This document shows positions 9,906-19,903 of a stretch of DNA of 64,000 nt, one piece after another. The DNA is from Methylobacterium sp. GTDB taxonomy: Bacteria; Pseudomonadota; Alphaproteobacteria; Rhizobiales; Beijerinckiaceae. Each line of letters begins with the position of its first letter. Position 1 is the first letter of the stretch. A program made the translations under genes and the position numbers. Location: the NCBI GenBank assembly GCA_020252645.1, contig JADCCN010000012.1, positions 5,001 through 69,000 on the forward strand. Reading direction: 5' to 3'. The notes under the pieces are model-generated. The model saw only the letters and a program-made list of their open reading frames with translations. It searched no databases and was not told the DNA's origin.

Positions 9906-9990
9906 CGTCATGGCGAGAAGCGAAGCGACGAAGCCATCCAGCCTTTCGTTCTGGATTGCCACGTCAGCGCGTTCCGCGCTTCCTTGCAAT
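9906..9990. repeat. Pair of inverted copies of a CGTCATTGCGAG...AATCCAG-type palindromic repeat
   Basis: CGTCATGGCGAGAAGCGAAGCGACGAAGCCATCCAG followed by the inverted copy CTGGATTGCCACGTCAGCGCGTTCCGCGCTTCCTTGCAATGG. Confidence 0.65.
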
Positions 9991-10049
9991 GGCGGAACTG
10001 GCAGAGTTGAAGCAACCGGCCAGCCTTGAACTGGCGATGGGAGAAGAAG

Positions 10050-10385
10050 ATGTCCGGTATCAACGCCTTCATCGATAACGAGGTGAAATCCAACGACGTG
10101 GTGCTCTTCATGAAGGGCACGCCGCAATTCCCCATGTGCGGGTTTTCCGGCCAGGTCGTGCAGATCCTCGATTACGTGGGAGCGCCCTACAAGGCGCATA
10201 ACGTGCTCGACAATGCCGAACTGCGCCAGGGCATCAAGGATTACGCCAATTGGCCGACCATTCCGCAGCTCTACATCAAGGGCGAGTTCATCGGCGGCTG
10301 CGACATCGTGCGCGAGATGTTCCAGTCGGGCGAACTGGCCGAGACGCTCGCGAGCAATGGCATCGCGGTGAAGAAGGCGGGCTGA
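10050..10385 (+). CDS. grxD: Grx4 family monothiol glutaredoxin
   Basis: [24 protein letters not shown] (CGFS active site). Confidence 0.95.
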   Translation: MSGINAFIDNEVKSNDVVLFMKGTPQFPMCGFSGQVVQILDYVGAPYKAHNVLDNAELRQGIKDYANWPTIPQLYIKGEFIGGCDIVREMFQSGELAETLASNGIAVKKAG

Positions 10386-10398
10386 GCCCCGCCCTTCC

Positions 10399-10784
10399 AT
10401 GCTCATCCGCTTCACGGCACCGCTCTGGCTCTGGCAGGGCAAGGGCGCGTGGCACTTCATCACTTTGCCCGAGGATGAAAGCCAGATCATCCGGATGGCG
10501 ATACCCCGGCGGGGCTGGGGCAGCGTTCGGGTGAAGGCGACAATCGGCGGAAGCACCTGGCAGACCTCGATTTTCCCCGCTGCGAAGCGCAACGCCTATC
10601 TGCTGCCGGTGAAGAGCGAAATCCGCAAGGCGGAGGGCCTTAGAGCATGCTGTGAAAAAGTGGAATCCGGTTTTTCACAAAAAAGCATGCGATAATAATA
10701 AGAGACATGATGTGCTTCCGTCTGAACACATCATGCTCTAGCGTGGGCGAGCCGGTGGAAGTGAGCCTCAGCCTCGACCTCTGA
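10399..10784 (+). pseudogene. DUF1905 family gene interrupted near its 3' end by a hairpin element; truncated ORF 10399-10695 ends inside the insert
   Basis: ORF reads ...LLPVKSEIRKAEGL then element sequence; deleting 10643-10740 restores ...RKAEGLSVGEPVEVSLSLDL* ending at 10784. Confidence 0.85.
10641..10740. repeat. Hairpin element copy R3 (100 bp including TA..TA) inserted in the DUF1905 gene
   Basis: TAGAGCATGCTGTGAAAAAGTGGAATCCGGTTTTTCACAAAAAAGCATGCGATAATAATAAGAGACATGATGTGCTTCCGTCTGAACACATCATGCTCTA; near-identical to copies at 49074-49177 and (inverted) 45171 and 53156-53363. Confidence 0.95.
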
Positions 10785-11453
10785 TCACGGCCCCCGCCCC
10801 AGAGCCTTGGCGATGAAGGCGAAGGCATCGGGCGAGGACCATTCCGCCGGCCCCGCGAGAATGGCGAGCTCGCAGCCCTCCTTGTCGAGCAGGATCGTCG
10901 TGGGCATGCCGAAGGCGCGGCCCGCGGCCTTCAGGTCCTGAAAGATCTTCGCGGATGGGTCGGCATATTGCGCCAGCGCCCTCACGCCCACCTCATCGAG
11001 GAATTGCTTCGGCTTGTCGAAGTTGCGGGTGTCGATGTTGATCGCGACCACCTCGAAATCCGGCCCTCCGAATTTCTGCTGAAGTCGATCGAGCGCGGGC
11101 ATCTCATGCCGGCAGGGCGCGCACCAGGTCGCCCAGAGATTGACCAGCACGGTGCGGCCACGAAAGGCGGAGAGCGTGGTGTCGCCCCCATCCGGCGTCT
11201 TGAAGGAGAGGTCGATGAGGCGCGCGGGCTCTTTCGGGATTTGAAGAGCCGCGACCTCGCCCTTCGCAAGCGGCTTCAGCGCCGCTGCAAGGGGTTGCGC
11301 TGCGCGGCAGGCCGCGACATCGGGTGGCGTGGCTTTGAACAGCTTGTCGAGCCCGCCGAAGGCATATAGCGAAGCGCCGAGCAGAATGAAGCCCATGAGA
11401 AGCGGGCCGGCCAGCGCATGAAGCGGGGATCGGGCGGGCTTGGGGGCGGTCAT
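10785..11453 (-). CDS. TlpA family thiol:disulfide oxidoreductase, membrane-anchored
   Basis: RTVLVNLWATWCAPCRHEMPALD (CAPC motif) with an N-terminal TM segment. Confidence 0.92.
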   Translation of the reverse strand: MTAPKPARSPLHALAGPLLMGFILLGASLYAFGGLDKLFKATPPDVAACRAAQPLAAALKPLAKGEVAALQIPKEPARLIDLSFKTPDGGDTTLSAFRGRTVLVNLWATWCAPCRHEMPALDRLQQKFGGPDFEVVAINIDTRNFDKPKQFLDEVGVRALAQYADPSAKIFQDLKAAGRAFGMPTTILLDKEGCELAILAGPAEWSSPDAFAFIAKALGRGP

Positions 11454-11492
11454 CGGCGGGGCACCTCGGGAAATCGATAGATAGGGTTCGAT

Positions 11493-12875
11493 ATGGCCAA
11501 CGAAATGTGGGGCGGGCGGTTTGCGGAAGGCCCGGCCGCCATCATGCAGGAGATCAATGCTTCGATCTCGTTCGACAAGAGGCTGGCGGATCAAGATATC
11601 CGCGGCTCAATCGCGCAGGCCGAGATGCTGAGTGCTCAGGGCATCATCGATGCGCGATCGGCGGAAGCGATCATCCAGGGGCTGAGGAAGGTCAAGGCCG
11701 AAATCGATGCCGGGGCCTTCACGTTCAAGGCATCGCTCGAGGACATTCACATGAATGTCGAGGCGCGACTGGCCGAGATCATCGGCCCGCCCGCGGGGCG
11801 TTTGCACACCGCGCGCTCGCGGAATGACCAGGTCGCGACCGATTTCCGTCTCTATGTGCGCGATTCCATCGATATGATCGACGTCGCGCTGAAGGATCTG
11901 CAACTCGCGCTGGCCGAAAAGGCTCTGGCCCATGCCGGCACGGTCATGCCCGGCTTCACCCACCTGCAAAGCGCGCAGCCCGTCACCTTCGGGCATCATC
12001 TGATGGCCTATGTGGAAATGCTCGCGCGCGATCGCGGCCGCTTCGCCGATGCGCGTCGCCGCCTCAACGAATGCCCGCTGGGTGCGGCGGCCCTCGCCGG
12101 CACCTCCTTCCCCATCGACCGCGACCATACGGCCAAGGCGCTCGGCTTCGATCGCGCAACCGCGAACAGCCTCGATTCGGTTTCGGACCGGGATTTCGCA
12201 CTGGAGACGCTGGCGGCAGTTTCCATCCTCGCGATGCATCTCTCGCGCTTCGCCGAGGAGATCGTCATCTGGACCAGCGCGCAGTTTGCCTTCGTGAAGC
12301 TCTCGGACAAGTTCACGACCGGCTCCTCCATCATGCCGCAGAAGCGCAACCCGGATGCGGCGGAGCTGGTGCGCGCCAAGACCGGCCGCATCTTCGGTTC
12401 ATTGATCGGCCTGCTCACGGTGATGAAGGGCCTGACCCTCGCTTATGCCAAGGACATGCAGGAGGACAAGGAACAAACCTTCGATGCCATTGATTCCATT
12501 GCACTTTGTATCGCCGCGACCGCCGGCATGGTCCGCGACATGGAGCCCGATGCGAAACGCCTGAAGAAGGCCGCCTCCTCGGGCTATGCCACCGCGACCG
12601 ACCTCGCGGATTGGCTGGTGCGCGTGCTGAACATGCCGTTCCGCGAGGCGCATCACGTCACCGGGCGCATCGTGGGCCTCGCCAGCGCCAAGGGCGTGGA
12701 CCTCGAGAAGCTCTCGCTCGGCGAGATGCAATCGGTCGAGCCGCGCATCACGGGCGCGATCTTCGCGGTGCTGGGCGTCACGAATTCCGTGAAGAGCCGC
12801 ACGAGCTATGGCGGCACGGCACCGGCGAATGTGCGCGCGCAGGCGAAGAAGTGGCTGGCGCGGCTGGGCAAGTGA
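11493..12875 (+). CDS. argH: Argininosuccinate lyase
   Basis: [10 protein letters not shown]..., [26 protein letters not shown] signature. Confidence 0.97.
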   Translation: MANEMWGGRFAEGPAAIMQEINASISFDKRLADQDIRGSIAQAEMLSAQGIIDARSAEAIIQGLRKVKAEIDAGAFTFKASLEDIHMNVEARLAEIIGPPAGRLHTARSRNDQVATDFRLYVRDSIDMIDVALKDLQLALAEKALAHAGTVMPGFTHLQSAQPVTFGHHLMAYVEMLARDRGRFADARRRLNECPLGAAALAGTSFPIDRDHTAKALGFDRATANSLDSVSDRDFALETLAAVSILAMHLSRFAEEIVIWTSAQFAFVKLSDKFTTGSSIMPQKRNPDAAELVRAKTGRIFGSLIGLLTVMKGLTLAYAKDMQEDKEQTFDAIDSIALCIAATAGMVRDMEPDAKRLKKAASSGYATATDLADWLVRVLNMPFREAHHVTGRIVGLASAKGVDLEKLSLGEMQSVEPRITGAIFAVLGVTNSVKSRTSYGGTAPANVRAQAKKWLARLGK

Positions 12876-12947
12876 GGCGCGAGGCGGGCATGACACGCCC
12901 CGCCGCGCATGTTAGGCAGGCGCAAGGTTCAGCTCGGGCTTTCGACA

Positions 12948-13172
12948 ATGATCGTTTCGTCGCGAATGAAAATCCTCGTGGTGGCTCTGGCGGCGGGCAC
13001 CCTGCTCACGGCCTGTGGCAGGCGCGGCCCGCTGGAACCACCGCCGGGCACGGCCTCGGCTCCAGCCGAAAGTACCAACCCGGATGGCACGGCCCGCGAT
13101 GGCTTGCGCAACAAGCGCACCCCCATCCTGCCACCGAAACGCGACCTCTTCATCGACCGCCTGCTCGATTGA
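12948..13172 (+). CDS. Small LPS-assembly-type lipoprotein (LptM/YifL-like)
   Basis: LLTACGRRGPLEPPP lipobox and the argH-lptM-lysA gene order; start uncertain (12909/12948/12966). Confidence 0.75.
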   Translation: MIVSSRMKILVVALAAGTLLTACGRRGPLEPPPGTASAPAESTNPDGTARDGLRNKRTPILPPKRDLFIDRLLD

Positions 13173-13210
13173 CCTTCGGATTGCGCGCGTCTTCCCGCGC
13201 CGGAGCCCCC

Positions 13211-14482
13211 ATGCATCACTTCGATTATCGGAACGGCTCGCTGCACGCCGAGGGCGTGGACCTTGCCGCGATCGCCGGCGCGGTCGGCACGCCCGTCTAT
13301 GTTTATTCCAGCGCCACGCTCGAGCGGCATTATCGCGTCTTCAAGGAGGCCGTGGGCGAGAAGAGCCATGTCTTCTATGCCGTGAAGGCCAATGGCAATC
13401 TCGGCGTGCTGATGACGCTCGCAAAGCTCGGCGCGGGCGCGGATACCGTGTCCGAAGGCGAGATCCGCAAGGCGCTTGCCGCGGGCATCCCGGCGGGCCG
13501 CATCGTGTTTTCCGGCGTGGGCAAGAGCGCCGAGGAACTCGCTTTCGCGGTGGAGGCCGGGATCTACCAGGTGAATGTCGAGAGCGAGGGCGAACTTGAA
13601 GTGCTCTCGAACATCGCGGAGCAGCGCGGCAAAAGGCAGGCGATCGTGTTGCGCGTGAACCCGGAGATCGGGGCCGGCGGGCACGCGAAGATCACCACCG
13701 GGGGTGCGGCGAACAAATTCGGCGTCTCCTGGAGCGAGGCCGAGCGGCTTTACATTCGCGCAGCGAACATGCCCGGCGTGGGCATCAAGGGCCTCGCGGT
13801 GCATATCGGCAGCCAGATCTTCGATTTCAGCGCGCTGGAAGCCGCCTTCCGCCGCATGCGCGGATTGATCGAGAAGCTCGCCGCACAGGGCCTGCCGGCG
13901 AGCCGGCTCGATCTCGGCGGCGGCGTCGGTGTTCCTTACGAGATCGGCTACCCCTTCTCCTATGGCACGGACAGCCTGCAGGCCTATGGCAGGATGGTGC
14001 GCGAGGTGACCGCCGGCCTTGACGTGGAACTCGGCTTCGAGCCGGGCCGCCTGATCGCGGGCAATGCGGGCCTGCTGCTTACCAGGGTGCTCTACCTCAA
14101 CGAGCGCGCCGACCGCACCTTCCTCGTGGTGGATGCCGCGATGAACGACCTCGTGCGCCCGGCGATGTATGAGGCGCATCACGAGATCTGGCCTGTGGCG
14201 CAGAAGCCGGATGCGCCGATCCGCGCCTATGACGTGGTCGGCCCGATCTGCGAATCATCCGACACCTTCGCGGTGGAACGCGCGCTTCCGGAACTGAAGC
14301 CGGGCGATCTCATCGCGATCATGACCGCCGGGGCCTATGGGTCTTCGATGTCCTCCACCTACAACCAGCGCCTGCTGGTGCCGGAAGTGCTTGTGAAGGA
14401 AGGTGATTTTTCCATCACGCGCCCGCGCCAGACCTTCGAGGAACTGCTCGGCACGGATCGCGTGCCGGGTTGGTTCGCCTGA
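13211..14482 (+). CDS. lysA: Diaminopimelate decarboxylase
   Basis: FYAVKANGNLGVL, HIGSQIFD, EPGRLIAGNAG; the long N-terminal ORF extension (from 12506) is rejected. Confidence 0.97.
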   Translation: MHHFDYRNGSLHAEGVDLAAIAGAVGTPVYVYSSATLERHYRVFKEAVGEKSHVFYAVKANGNLGVLMTLAKLGAGADTVSEGEIRKALAAGIPAGRIVFSGVGKSAEELAFAVEAGIYQVNVESEGELEVLSNIAEQRGKRQAIVLRVNPEIGAGGHAKITTGGAANKFGVSWSEAERLYIRAANMPGVGIKGLAVHIGSQIFDFSALEAAFRRMRGLIEKLAAQGLPASRLDLGGGVGVPYEIGYPFSYGTDSLQAYGRMVREVTAGLDVELGFEPGRLIAGNAGLLLTRVLYLNERADRTFLVVDAAMNDLVRPAMYEAHHEIWPVAQKPDAPIRAYDVVGPICESSDTFAVERALPELKPGDLIAIMTAGAYGSSMSSTYNQRLLVPEVLVKEGDFSITRPRQTFEELLGTDRVPGWFA

Positions 14483-14592
14483 GGGCCGCGACGGTTGATC
14501 ACGGGAAAGCGATCCCGATCCACGCCCTGAACACTGGCCAAAGCGCGCGAACGTGCTAGCTTCATTATTTGGGGGCAAGTGACGGAGCGGCA

Positions 14593-17250
14593 ATGCCAAA
14601 CCCGAATGAGCAATCGCGCGACGACCGGACCCGTGCCAGCGGCATGGAGGTTTCGCGCCGGGCCCTTGGCCTGCGGTTCCACCGCACGGCATTCGCGCTG
14701 TTCGTGGAGCGCATCGCGCCACTCCTCGTCGGCCCGCTCTCGCTGATCCTGCTCTTCGTCGCTCTCGCCTGGACCGGCTGGCCCTCCCAGCTGGAGCCAA
14801 CGGGCCGCGCTGTTCTCGCCGGCGCTTTTGCGATCGGTATCGTTATTCTTGCTTTCCCGCTGCTGCGCTTCCGGCTGCCCGGCACGGCCGAGGTTGAAAA
14901 GCGCCTGGATCTCTCGCGGCCCGACATGCATCGCCCGCTGGCGACCTTGGCGGATGCGCCGCCGCCCGGCACGGACCCCGTGGCGCTTGCCGTGTGGGAG
15001 GCGCATCAGGCGCGTGCCCGCGCGATGCTCGACCGTCTCGAGGCCACGCCCGGCGATGCCCGCCTGCGCTGGCGCGACCCGCTCGCCTTGCGCATCGTGG
15101 CGCCGCTCGCTCTCGTCGCGGCCGCCTTCATGGCCGGGGACGATCGTCAGGCGCGCCTTGCAGCCGCCTTCGATTTCTCGACACCGCTGACGCCGCCCGT
15201 GCCGCCTCGCCTTGACGCGTGGATTGATCCGCCGGCCTATACCGGCCGCCCGCCGATCTTCCTTACGGGCACGGTGACGCTTCAGCCCGGCGAGGCCGTG
15301 CGCGCGCCGATCGGCTCGATCCTCATTGTGCGCACCACGCGCGGCACCGGCACGAAGCCGGATGAAGCCGCGCATGTCACGCTGCAGCATGGCACGGGCC
15401 TCGAACCGGTGAAGGAGGCGACCTCGCCCGCGGGCCAGCCCGTTCCGCCGCCGAATGCGCGGCCGGGGGTTGAAACCCTTCGCCGCACCATCACGGGCAG
15501 TGACCTCCTGAAGATCATCCGCGACGGGCGGGAGATCGCGCAGATTCCCATCGCGGTGATCCCGGATCGCCCGCCGGCGGTGGATTCCTTCGAAGCGACC
15601 GCGGAAAGCGCCTCGCCGGAGCGGCAAAGCCCCGGCGGCATCCGCCTCGCCTTCACGCTCGACGACGATTACGGCATCGCCAAGGGCGAGGTGGTGATGG
15701 AGCGCGCGACCAATCCGCGCCCGGGCCATACGCCGCGCACGCTCTACCCCGCGCCGCGCGCGGACCTTCCCTTGCGCCTCGGGCCGGGCGAGATCGCCGT
15801 CCCCACCGAGGATCACCCCTGGGCGGGCGAGGAAGTGAATATCCGCATCCGCGTGGAGGATGATATCGGCCAGAAGGCCGAGAGCGAAGCGAAGGTGGTG
15901 CGGCTGCCGCAGAAGCCCTTCTCGCATCCCCTCGCCCGCGCCCTGGTGGAGCAGCGCCGCAACCTCGTCTTCGCGCCGGATTCCAAGCAGGATGTGGTTT
16001 TCGCGCTGGATGCCCTGCTCTTCGAGCCCGAGCGCTTCACGCCGGGTATCGGCGAATTTCTGATGCTCGACAGCCTCAGGCAGGGCATTCGCTCCGCCCG
16101 CGGCGACGACGCGCTGAAGGAGATGGTCGACCGCCTGTGGGAGGTGGCGCTCTACCTCGAGAATGGCGACATGACGGAAGCCGAGCGTCGCCTGCGCGAG
16201 GCCGAGCAGCGCCTGCGCGAAGCGCTCGAACGCGAGGCGCCGCAGAATGAAATCCGCCGCCTGACGCAGGAATTACGCCGCGCCATGGAGGAATTCCTGC
16301 GTGAATTCGCCGAGCGCGCGTTGCGGGATCGCGACCAGAACACGCAGGATCGCTCGCCGGTCAACCCCGAGCGGTTCCTCACCCAGCGCGACCTGCAGGA
16401 CATGCTCCGGCGCATCGAGGAGATGGCCCGCTCCGGCAACATGGCCGAGGCGCGCCGCATGCTCGAGGAACTGCGCCAGCTGATGGAAAATCTCCGCTCC
16501 GCCCGGCGCCAGCAGGCCGATCCGCGCATGCAGGAACTGGGGCGGCAGATCGAGGAACTCGATCGGCTCCAGCGCGAGCAGCGCGACCTTCGGGATCGCA
16601 CCTTCCGGCAGGGCCAGCAGCAGCGCCAGCAGCAGCGCGGACAGCAGAACCAGCGCCAGCAGGGGCAGCGAGGCCAGCAGGGGCAACAGGGCCAGCAAGG
16701 TGGCGAACAGGGCGAGATGACCGAACAGCAATTGCGCGACATGCAGCAGGCCCTGCGCGATCGCCTGCAGCAACTGCGCGACCGCTTGCGCGAGCGCGGG
16801 CTTCAGGAGGGCGAGGGCTTCGGCGAGGCCGATCAGGGCATGGGCGATGCCGAGGGTCAGCTCGGCCAAGGCCAGCCTGGCCAGGCGACCGAGGGCCAAC
16901 AGCGCGCGCTGGATGGCCTGGGCCGCGCGGCGGAGGGCATGGCGCAGCAGCTCCAGCAGCAGATGGGCGAGAACCCCGGCGAGGGCGAAGGCGAAGGCCC
17001 CGGCGAACCCGGCCCCGGCATGCGCGGCCGGGCCGAGAACCGCACCGATCCGCTGGGCCGCCCGCAAGCGAACCAGCGCCGCGATATGGAAGACGGCAAC
17101 CGCTTCGACGTGCCGGATCGCGATTCCCTGCAGGGTTCGATCAGCGAGCGCGCCGAACGCGTGCTGCGCGAACTCCGCAAGCGGCTCGGCGAATTCGAAC
17201 GCCCGCGCGAGGAGCTTGAATATCTCGAACGACTGCTTCGCCAGCGCTGA
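14593..17250 (+). CDS. DUF4175 family protein (TIGR02302-like), Gln/Arg-rich C-terminal region
   Basis: N-terminal TM helices, long charged helical region, QQRQQQRGQQNQRQQGQRGQQGQQGQQGG low-complexity stretch; located after lysA. Confidence 0.8.
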   Translation: MPNPNEQSRDDRTRASGMEVSRRALGLRFHRTAFALFVERIAPLLVGPLSLILLFVALAWTGWPSQLEPTGRAVLAGAFAIGIVILAFPLLRFRLPGTAEVEKRLDLSRPDMHRPLATLADAPPPGTDPVALAVWEAHQARARAMLDRLEATPGDARLRWRDPLALRIVAPLALVAAAFMAGDDRQARLAAAFDFSTPLTPPVPPRLDAWIDPPAYTGRPPIFLTGTVTLQPGEAVRAPIGSILIVRTTRGTGTKPDEAAHVTLQHGTGLEPVKEATSPAGQPVPPPNARPGVETLRRTITGSDLLKIIRDGREIAQIPIAVIPDRPPAVDSFEATAESASPERQSPGGIRLAFTLDDDYGIAKGEVVMERATNPRPGHTPRTLYPAPRADLPLRLGPGEIAVPTEDHPWAGEEVNIRIRVEDDIGQKAESEAKVVRLPQKPFSHPLARALVEQRRNLVFAPDSKQDVVFALDALLFEPERFTPGIGEFLMLDSLRQGIRSARGDDALKEMVDRLWEVALYLENGDMTEAERRLREAEQRLREALEREAPQNEIRRLTQELRRAMEEFLREFAERALRDRDQNTQDRSPVNPERFLTQRDLQDMLRRIEEMARSGNMAEARRMLEELRQLMENLRSARRQQADPRMQELGRQIEELDRLQREQRDLRDRTFRQGQQQRQQQRGQQNQRQQGQRGQQGQQGQQGGEQGEMTEQQLRDMQQALRDRLQQLRDRLRERGLQEGEGFGEADQGMGDAEGQLGQGQPGQATEGQQRALDGLGRAAEGMAQQLQQQMGENPGEGEGEGPGEPGPGMRGRAENRTDPLGRPQANQRRDMEDGNRFDVPDRDSLQGSISERAERVLRELRKRLGEFERPREELEYLERLLRQR

Positions 17251-17346
17251 CGGAGCGTCCGCGCCTTCAGGGCGCGACGCTTTCGGAGCCCCCTTTTCTG
17301 CGACTGGCGTTATCTCTAGAAGAGGCGGTCCACTGGAGGGCCCGAC

Positions 17347-17526
17347 ATGACCATCGTGATGAACATCTCGATCGCGGCTGTGGCCGTGGTTCTGTTGCTC
17401 GGGCTCTACAACATGCTCAAGGGCGGCTCGCCCAACCGCTCGCAGCAATTGATGCGCTGGCGCATCATCCTGCAATTCGCAGCGATCATCGCCATCATGA
17501 CCGTTCTGTACTTCAGGCAGGGCTAG
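17347..17526 (+). CDS. Twin-transmembrane small protein (HIG1-like), 59 aa, below the ORF-track cutoff
   Basis: MTIVMNISIAAVAVVLLLGLYNMLKGGSPNRSQQLMRWRIILQFAAIIAIMTVLYFRQG*; upstream of the cob(I)alamin adenosyltransferase/etf block. Confidence 0.8.
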   Translation: MTIVMNISIAAVAVVLLLGLYNMLKGGSPNRSQQLMRWRIILQFAAIIAIMTVLYFRQG

Positions 17527-17627
17527 AGCTGCTCTCGCAAAAGTGGATGCCGGTTTTGCGTAACAAAATGCGACAAAACAACAAGACAGAGCACGGTTTT
17601 GATTCCATCAAAACGAGACGTGCTCTA
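17524..17627. repeat. Hairpin element copy R4a
   Basis: TAGAGC...GTGCTCTA with GCAAAAGTGGATGCCGGTTTTGC; shares terminal TA with R4b. Confidence 0.85.
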
Positions 17628-17731
17628 GAGCGGATGCCGATCTGACTGAACCAGATCGACCGCTCTATCTTTTTGTTATTGATCGCATTTTCTTCGATCA
17701 ACCGGCATCCACTTGCTCGGAAAATGCTTTA
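17626..17731. repeat. Hairpin element copy R4b (same subtype as R1)
   Basis: TAGAGCGGATGCCGATCTGACTGAACCAGATCGACCGCTCTA...GCATTTTCTTCGATCAACCGGCATCCACTTGCTCGGAAAATGCTTTA. Confidence 0.85.
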
Positions 17732-17767
17732 AGCGGCATTTTTCCGATCCCTTAACCATGAGGGCGG

Positions 17768-18270
17768 ATGGTGGCGCGGATGCGCCGCGCCATTTCCTCC
17801 CTGCTTGTCATGCTGCTCGCCGACTGCCCCACGCGAGCAGCGGAACAGCACGCGCCGGAATTGCGCCTCGGCTTCCTGGCGCATGATCCCGGCGGCGCCG
17901 AAAACGGCAAGGCCAGCATTGCGGGGGATGTGCTTTTCACCCTGCCCGGCCGCGAGAAGGCGGGAGATTTCCAGAGGCTTGTGCCCCGCCTGCAACTCGG
18001 CGCGATCCTGAACACGGCGGGGCGCACCTCCTTCGCGCATGCCAGCCTCATCTGGCAGGTCGATCTTGTCGGCGGTCTCTTCGCGGAGGCGGGGCTCGGG
18101 CTCGCGGCGCATGACGGCGACACGGGCTCCGCGAATCGATCGGCCTCGGCTACCGGCTCGGCGGCCGTTGGTCCGCCCTGGCCACGATCGAGCATTTCTC
18201 GAACGGGGGCCTCTGCGAGCGCAATCGCGGGCTCACGCATGTCGGAATGCGCCTGGGTTACCAGTTCTGA
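17768..18270 (+). pseudogene. Lipid A deacylase (PagL-like) / acyloxyacyl hydrolase-type gene with apparent frameshift
   Basis: N-terminal part ...VDLVGGLFAEAGLGLAAHDG in one frame; ESIGLGYRLGGRWSALATIEHFSNGGLCERNRGLTHVGMRLGYQF* continues in another frame, with an EHFSN catalytic-type motif. Confidence 0.65.
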
Positions 18271-18334
18271 GGCGGCCTTTCGCCACTGACGATTTTCGCT
18301 TGAATTCCGCGCGCAAAACCCCACAACCAGAGCC

Positions 18335-18925
18335 ATGGTCAGACTCAATCGCATCTACACGAAAACCGGCGACGACGGCACCACGGGCCTTGGCGATGGC
18401 TCCCGCGTCCTGAAATATGATCTGCGCGTCGAAAGCTACGGCGCGGTGGACGAGGCGAATGCCACGCTCGGCCTTGCGCGTTTGCATATTGCGAGCGAGC
18501 CGGAGGTCGATGCGATCCTCGCGCGCATCCAGAACGATCTCTTCGATCTCGGCGCGGATCTCTGCACGCCGGATACGGGGCAGGATCTCGGCTACGAGCC
18601 GTTGCGAATCGTCGAAAGCCAGGTCGAGCGGCTGGAAGCGGAAATCGACGCGATGAATGCGCGCCTGAAGCCGCTGAAGAGCTTCATCCTGCCCGGTGGT
18701 TCTCCTGCATCGGCCCATCTCCATCTGGCGCGGACCACCGTGCGCCGCGCCGAGCGGATGATGGTGCAACTCGCCGGCAAGGAGGGCGAAAGGGTGAGCG
18801 GGCCCGCGCTTCGCTACATGAATCGCCTCTCCGACCTGCTCTTCGTGCTGGGCCGCGTGACAAATGGGGATGGCGCCGGGGATGTGCTGTGGGTGCCCGG
18901 CCTGACGCGCGGCGAGAAAGCCTGA
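18335..18925 (+). CDS. Cob(I)yrinic acid a,c-diamide adenosyltransferase (PduO/MMAB type)
   Basis: RIYTKTGDDGTTGLGDGSRVLKYDLRVESYGAVDEANA. Confidence 0.95.
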   Translation: MVRLNRIYTKTGDDGTTGLGDGSRVLKYDLRVESYGAVDEANATLGLARLHIASEPEVDAILARIQNDLFDLGADLCTPDTGQDLGYEPLRIVESQVERLEAEIDAMNARLKPLKSFILPGGSPASAHLHLARTTVRRAERMMVQLAGKEGERVSGPALRYMNRLSDLLFVLGRVTNGDGAGDVLWVPGLTRGEKA

Positions 18926-19152
18926 ACGCGGTTTCCGGCCGACCAAAGACCCGGCAAAATGCGCCCCCAATCGGGGTGACAGGCGATGTCGCACTTGGTA
19001 TACCACCGCTGCCGCTGGCTGGAAGGAAGCCGAAAGGCTCGATCTTGAATCGCGGATAAAATGAGTTGATACGTAAACCAACTGAAGTCCGACAACGGTC
19101 CTTCGGGGTGGAACAGGGCGGCCTTCCGGCCGCGAGGAAGCAGGGCCTCGCC

Positions 19153-19902
19153 ATGAAAATTCTGGTGCCCGTGAAGCGGGTGGTCGATTACAACGTGAAG
19201 ATCCGCGTGAAACCGGATGGCTCCGGCGTGGATCTCGCGAATGTCAAGATGAGCATGAACCCCTTCGACGAGATTGCCGTCGAGGAGGCGCTGCGCATCA
19301 AGGAAGCGGGCAAGGCTGCGGAAGTGGTGCTGGTCTCGATCGGCCCGGCAGGCGCGGCGGAAACCATCCGCACCGGCCTCGCCATGGGTGCGGATCGCGG
19401 CATCCTCGTGAAGACCGACGCGACCGTGGAACCGCTCGCCGTGGCGAAGCTCCTGAAGGCGGTGATCGCCAATGAAGGCCCCGGCCTTGTCATCATGGGC
19501 AAGCAGGCGATCGACGACGACATGAACGCCACGGGCCAGATGCTCGGCGCGCTGCTCGGCTGGCCGCAGGGCACGTTTGCCTCGAAGGTGGAGATCACCG
19601 GCGAGGGCGTGAACGTGATGCGCGAGGTCGATGGCGGGTTGCAGACCGTGGCGCTTTCCATGCCGGCGATCATCACCACCGATCTGCGCCTCAACGAGCC
19701 GCGCTATGCCTCGCTGCCGAACATCATGAAGGCGAAGAAGAAGCCGCTGGATGAAACCTCGCCGGAGGCTCTCGGCGTCGATATCAGCCCGCGGCTCGAA
19801 GTTCTGAAGACCGCCGAGCCCGCGACCCGCAAGTCGGGCGTGAAGGTGGGCTCCGTGGCCGAACTCGTTCAGAAGCTGAAGAATGAAGCGGGAGTGATCT
19901 GA
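19153..19902 (+). CDS. etfB: Electron transfer flavoprotein subunit beta
   Basis: [51 protein letters not shown]. Confidence 0.97.
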   Translation: MKILVPVKRVVDYNVKIRVKPDGSGVDLANVKMSMNPFDEIAVEEALRIKEAGKAAEVVLVSIGPAGAAETIRTGLAMGADRGILVKTDATVEPLAVAKLLKAVIANEGPGLVIMGKQAIDDDMNATGQMLGALLGWPQGTFASKVEITGEGVNVMREVDGGLQTVALSMPAIITTDLRLNEPRYASLPNIMKAKKKPLDETSPEALGVDISPRLEVLKTAEPATRKSGVKVGSVAELVQKLKNEAGVI

Positions 19903-19903
19903 C

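Noticed and set aside
12506-13210. 235-residue N-terminal extension of the lysA ORF
   Set aside because: Overlaps argH and the small lipoprotein gene; homologous protein begins at MHHFDYRNGSLHAEGVDL (13211)
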